Both the position numbers and the translations under genes were made by a program. Source: Paracoccaceae bacterium (GTDB taxonomy: Bacteria; Pseudomonadota; Alphaproteobacteria; Rhodobacterales; Rhodobacteraceae). Taken from it: 6,125 nucleotides of DNA. Shown here in pieces: positions 5,210 to 6,125 of the stretch; the stretch's first letter is position 1; every line of letters begins with the position of its first letter. The DNA lies in assembly GCA_007121055.1 (NCBI GenBank), contig SKMM01000092.1, forward strand, positions 1 to 6,125. Direction: 5' to 3'. The notes under the pieces were generated by a model. The model made no database searches. It was not told the DNA's origin and worked only from the letters and a program-made list of their open reading frames with translations.

Positions 5210-6125
5210 TCAGCTGTCATAGTCGATCGCATGGCGCAGCTGCTTTTCGTATTCCAGCGCCTTTCCGGTGCCGAGGGCCACACAATTCAGTGACTCGTCG
5301 GCCACCGATATGGCAAGCCCCGTCTGTTCGCGCAGGGCGCGATCGAGGTCTCCGAGCAACGCCCCGCCGCCCGTCAGCATCACGCCGCGGTCGACGATGT
5401 CGGCGGCGAGGTCCGGCGGCGTGGCCTCGAGCGCAAGCATCACGGCCTCGCAGATGGACTGGACGGTCTCGGCCAGCGCCTCGGCGACCTGGGCCTGGGA
5501 GATCTCGATTTCCTTGGGCACCCCGTTGAGGAGGTCACGGCCACGGATCTGCAGCGCGGCCCCCCGGCCGTCATCGGGCATGCGGGCGGTACCGATGGAG
5601 GTCTTGATGCGCTCGGCCGTGGCTTCGCCGATCAGCAGGTTCTGCTGGCGGCGGAGATAGGAGATGATGGCTTCGTCCATGCGGTCGCCGCCCACGCGGA
5701 CGGAGCGGGCGTAGACGATGTCGCCAAGGCTCAGCACCGCGACCTCGGTGGTGCCGCCGCCGATGTCGACGACCATCGACCCCGTCGGGTCGGTGATCGG
5801 CATGCCCGCGCCGATGGCCGCGGCGATGGGTTCGGCGATGAGGCCCGCGCGGCGGGCGCCCGCCGACAGCACCGACTGGCGAATCGCGCGCTTTTCAACC
5901 GGGGTGGCGCCGTAGGGGACGCAGACGATCACCTTGGGCTTGGTGAAGGTGGTACGCTTGTGGACCTTGCGGATGAAGTGCTTGATCATCTCCTCGGCCA
6001 CGTCGAAGTCGGCGATGACGCCGTCGCGCATGGGCCGGATCGCCTCGATCGAGCCGGGGGTGCGGCCGAGCATCAGCTTGGCGTCCTCGCCCACGGCCAG
6101 CACCTGCTTCTTGCCGTCCTTGACG
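5210..6125 (-). CDS. mreB: Rod-shape-determining protein MreB (bacterial actin), 5' end outside window
   Basis: The frame is open to the right edge and gives 304 residues, beginning VKDGKKQVLAVGEDAKLMLG, of a protein that is normally about 345 long. About 40 N-terminal residues, including the first phosphate motif, are missing because the window ends. A GTG at 6103 lies inside the gene and is not the start. MreB is a cytoplasmic ATP-binding actin homologue that forms membrane-bound filaments and positions the elongasome. Visible actin-fold elements are the phosphate-2 motif DIGGGTTEVAVLS (visible residues 120-132) and the adenosine-binding loop GVMLTGGGALLGDLD (247-261). The segments RPMRDGVIADFDVAEEMI and VPYGATPVEKRAI are also diagnostic of MreB. 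It ends HAIDYDS and TGA, with normal spacing for the family's C-terminus. It is the first gene of the cluster seen here; its promoter is not in the window. Confidence 0.98.
   Translation of the reverse strand, partial: VKDGKKQVLAVGEDAKLMLGRTPGSIEAIRPMRDGVIADFDVAEEMIKHFIRKVHKRTTFTKPKVIVCVPYGATPVEKRAIRQSVLSAGARRAGLIAEPIAAAIGAGMPITDPTGSMVVDIGGGTTEVAVLSLGDIVYARSVRVGGDRMDEAIISYLRRQQNLLIGEATAERIKTSIGTARMPDDGRGAALQIRGRDLLNGVPKEIEISQAQVAEALAETVQSICEAVMLALEATPPDLAADIVDRGVMLTGGGALLGDLDRALREQTGLAISVADESLNCVALGTGKALEYEKQLRHAIDYDS

Noticed and set aside
6101..6103. GTG as the start of MreB.
   Set aside because: The frame continues to the window edge with MreB-like sequence (VKDGKKQ), and the protein would lack its first phosphate-binding motif.

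Overview
The window is very GC-rich (roughly 70% by eye) and every gene lies on the minus strand, so it reads from right to left. The gene order is mreB (5' end outside the window) - mreC - mreD - mrdA (PBP2) - rodA, followed by the 5' part of a GhrA-type 2-hydroxyacid dehydrogenase that runs off the left edge. Base composition, codon use, protein sequence style and gene order suggest an alphaproteobacterium, most likely in the Rhodobacteraceae. That placement is from recognition, not from a search.

Layout in transcription order. Positions 6125-5210 hold mreB, the actin-like filament protein, lacking about 40 N-terminal residues. A 115-bp gap (5209-5095) contains a strong GC hairpin. mreC (5094-4156, GTG start) encodes a periplasmic coiled-coil scaffold. 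mreD (4166-3609) overlaps the mreC stop by 11 bp. After 28 bp comes mrdA (3580-1637), the transpeptidase PBP2. After 58 bp comes rodA (1578-430), the SEDS glycosyltransferase. After 65 bp a ghrA-like gene starts at 364 and is cut at base 1.

Together the first five genes encode most of the core Rod complex (elongasome). MreB orients the machine from the cytoplasm, MreC and MreD link and activate it at the membrane, RodA polymerises glycan strands and PBP2 cross-links them. All visible catalytic and diagnostic motifs are intact, and I see no frameshift or degraded gene. All five complete 3' ends use TGA. The ghrA-like gene is metabolic and is probably co-transcribed or simply a conserved neighbour.

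This is an ordinary, conserved housekeeping cluster. I found no mobile element, CRISPR array, RNA gene or undescribed system. The points worth a second look are small: intergenic hairpins, one of which covers the rodA ribosome-binding site; near-identical translation start contexts at three genes; a Cys3His cluster in PBP2 at the family's metal-site positions; and a twin-arginine-like N-terminus on PBP2. There is no gene-free stretch longer than 115 bp.
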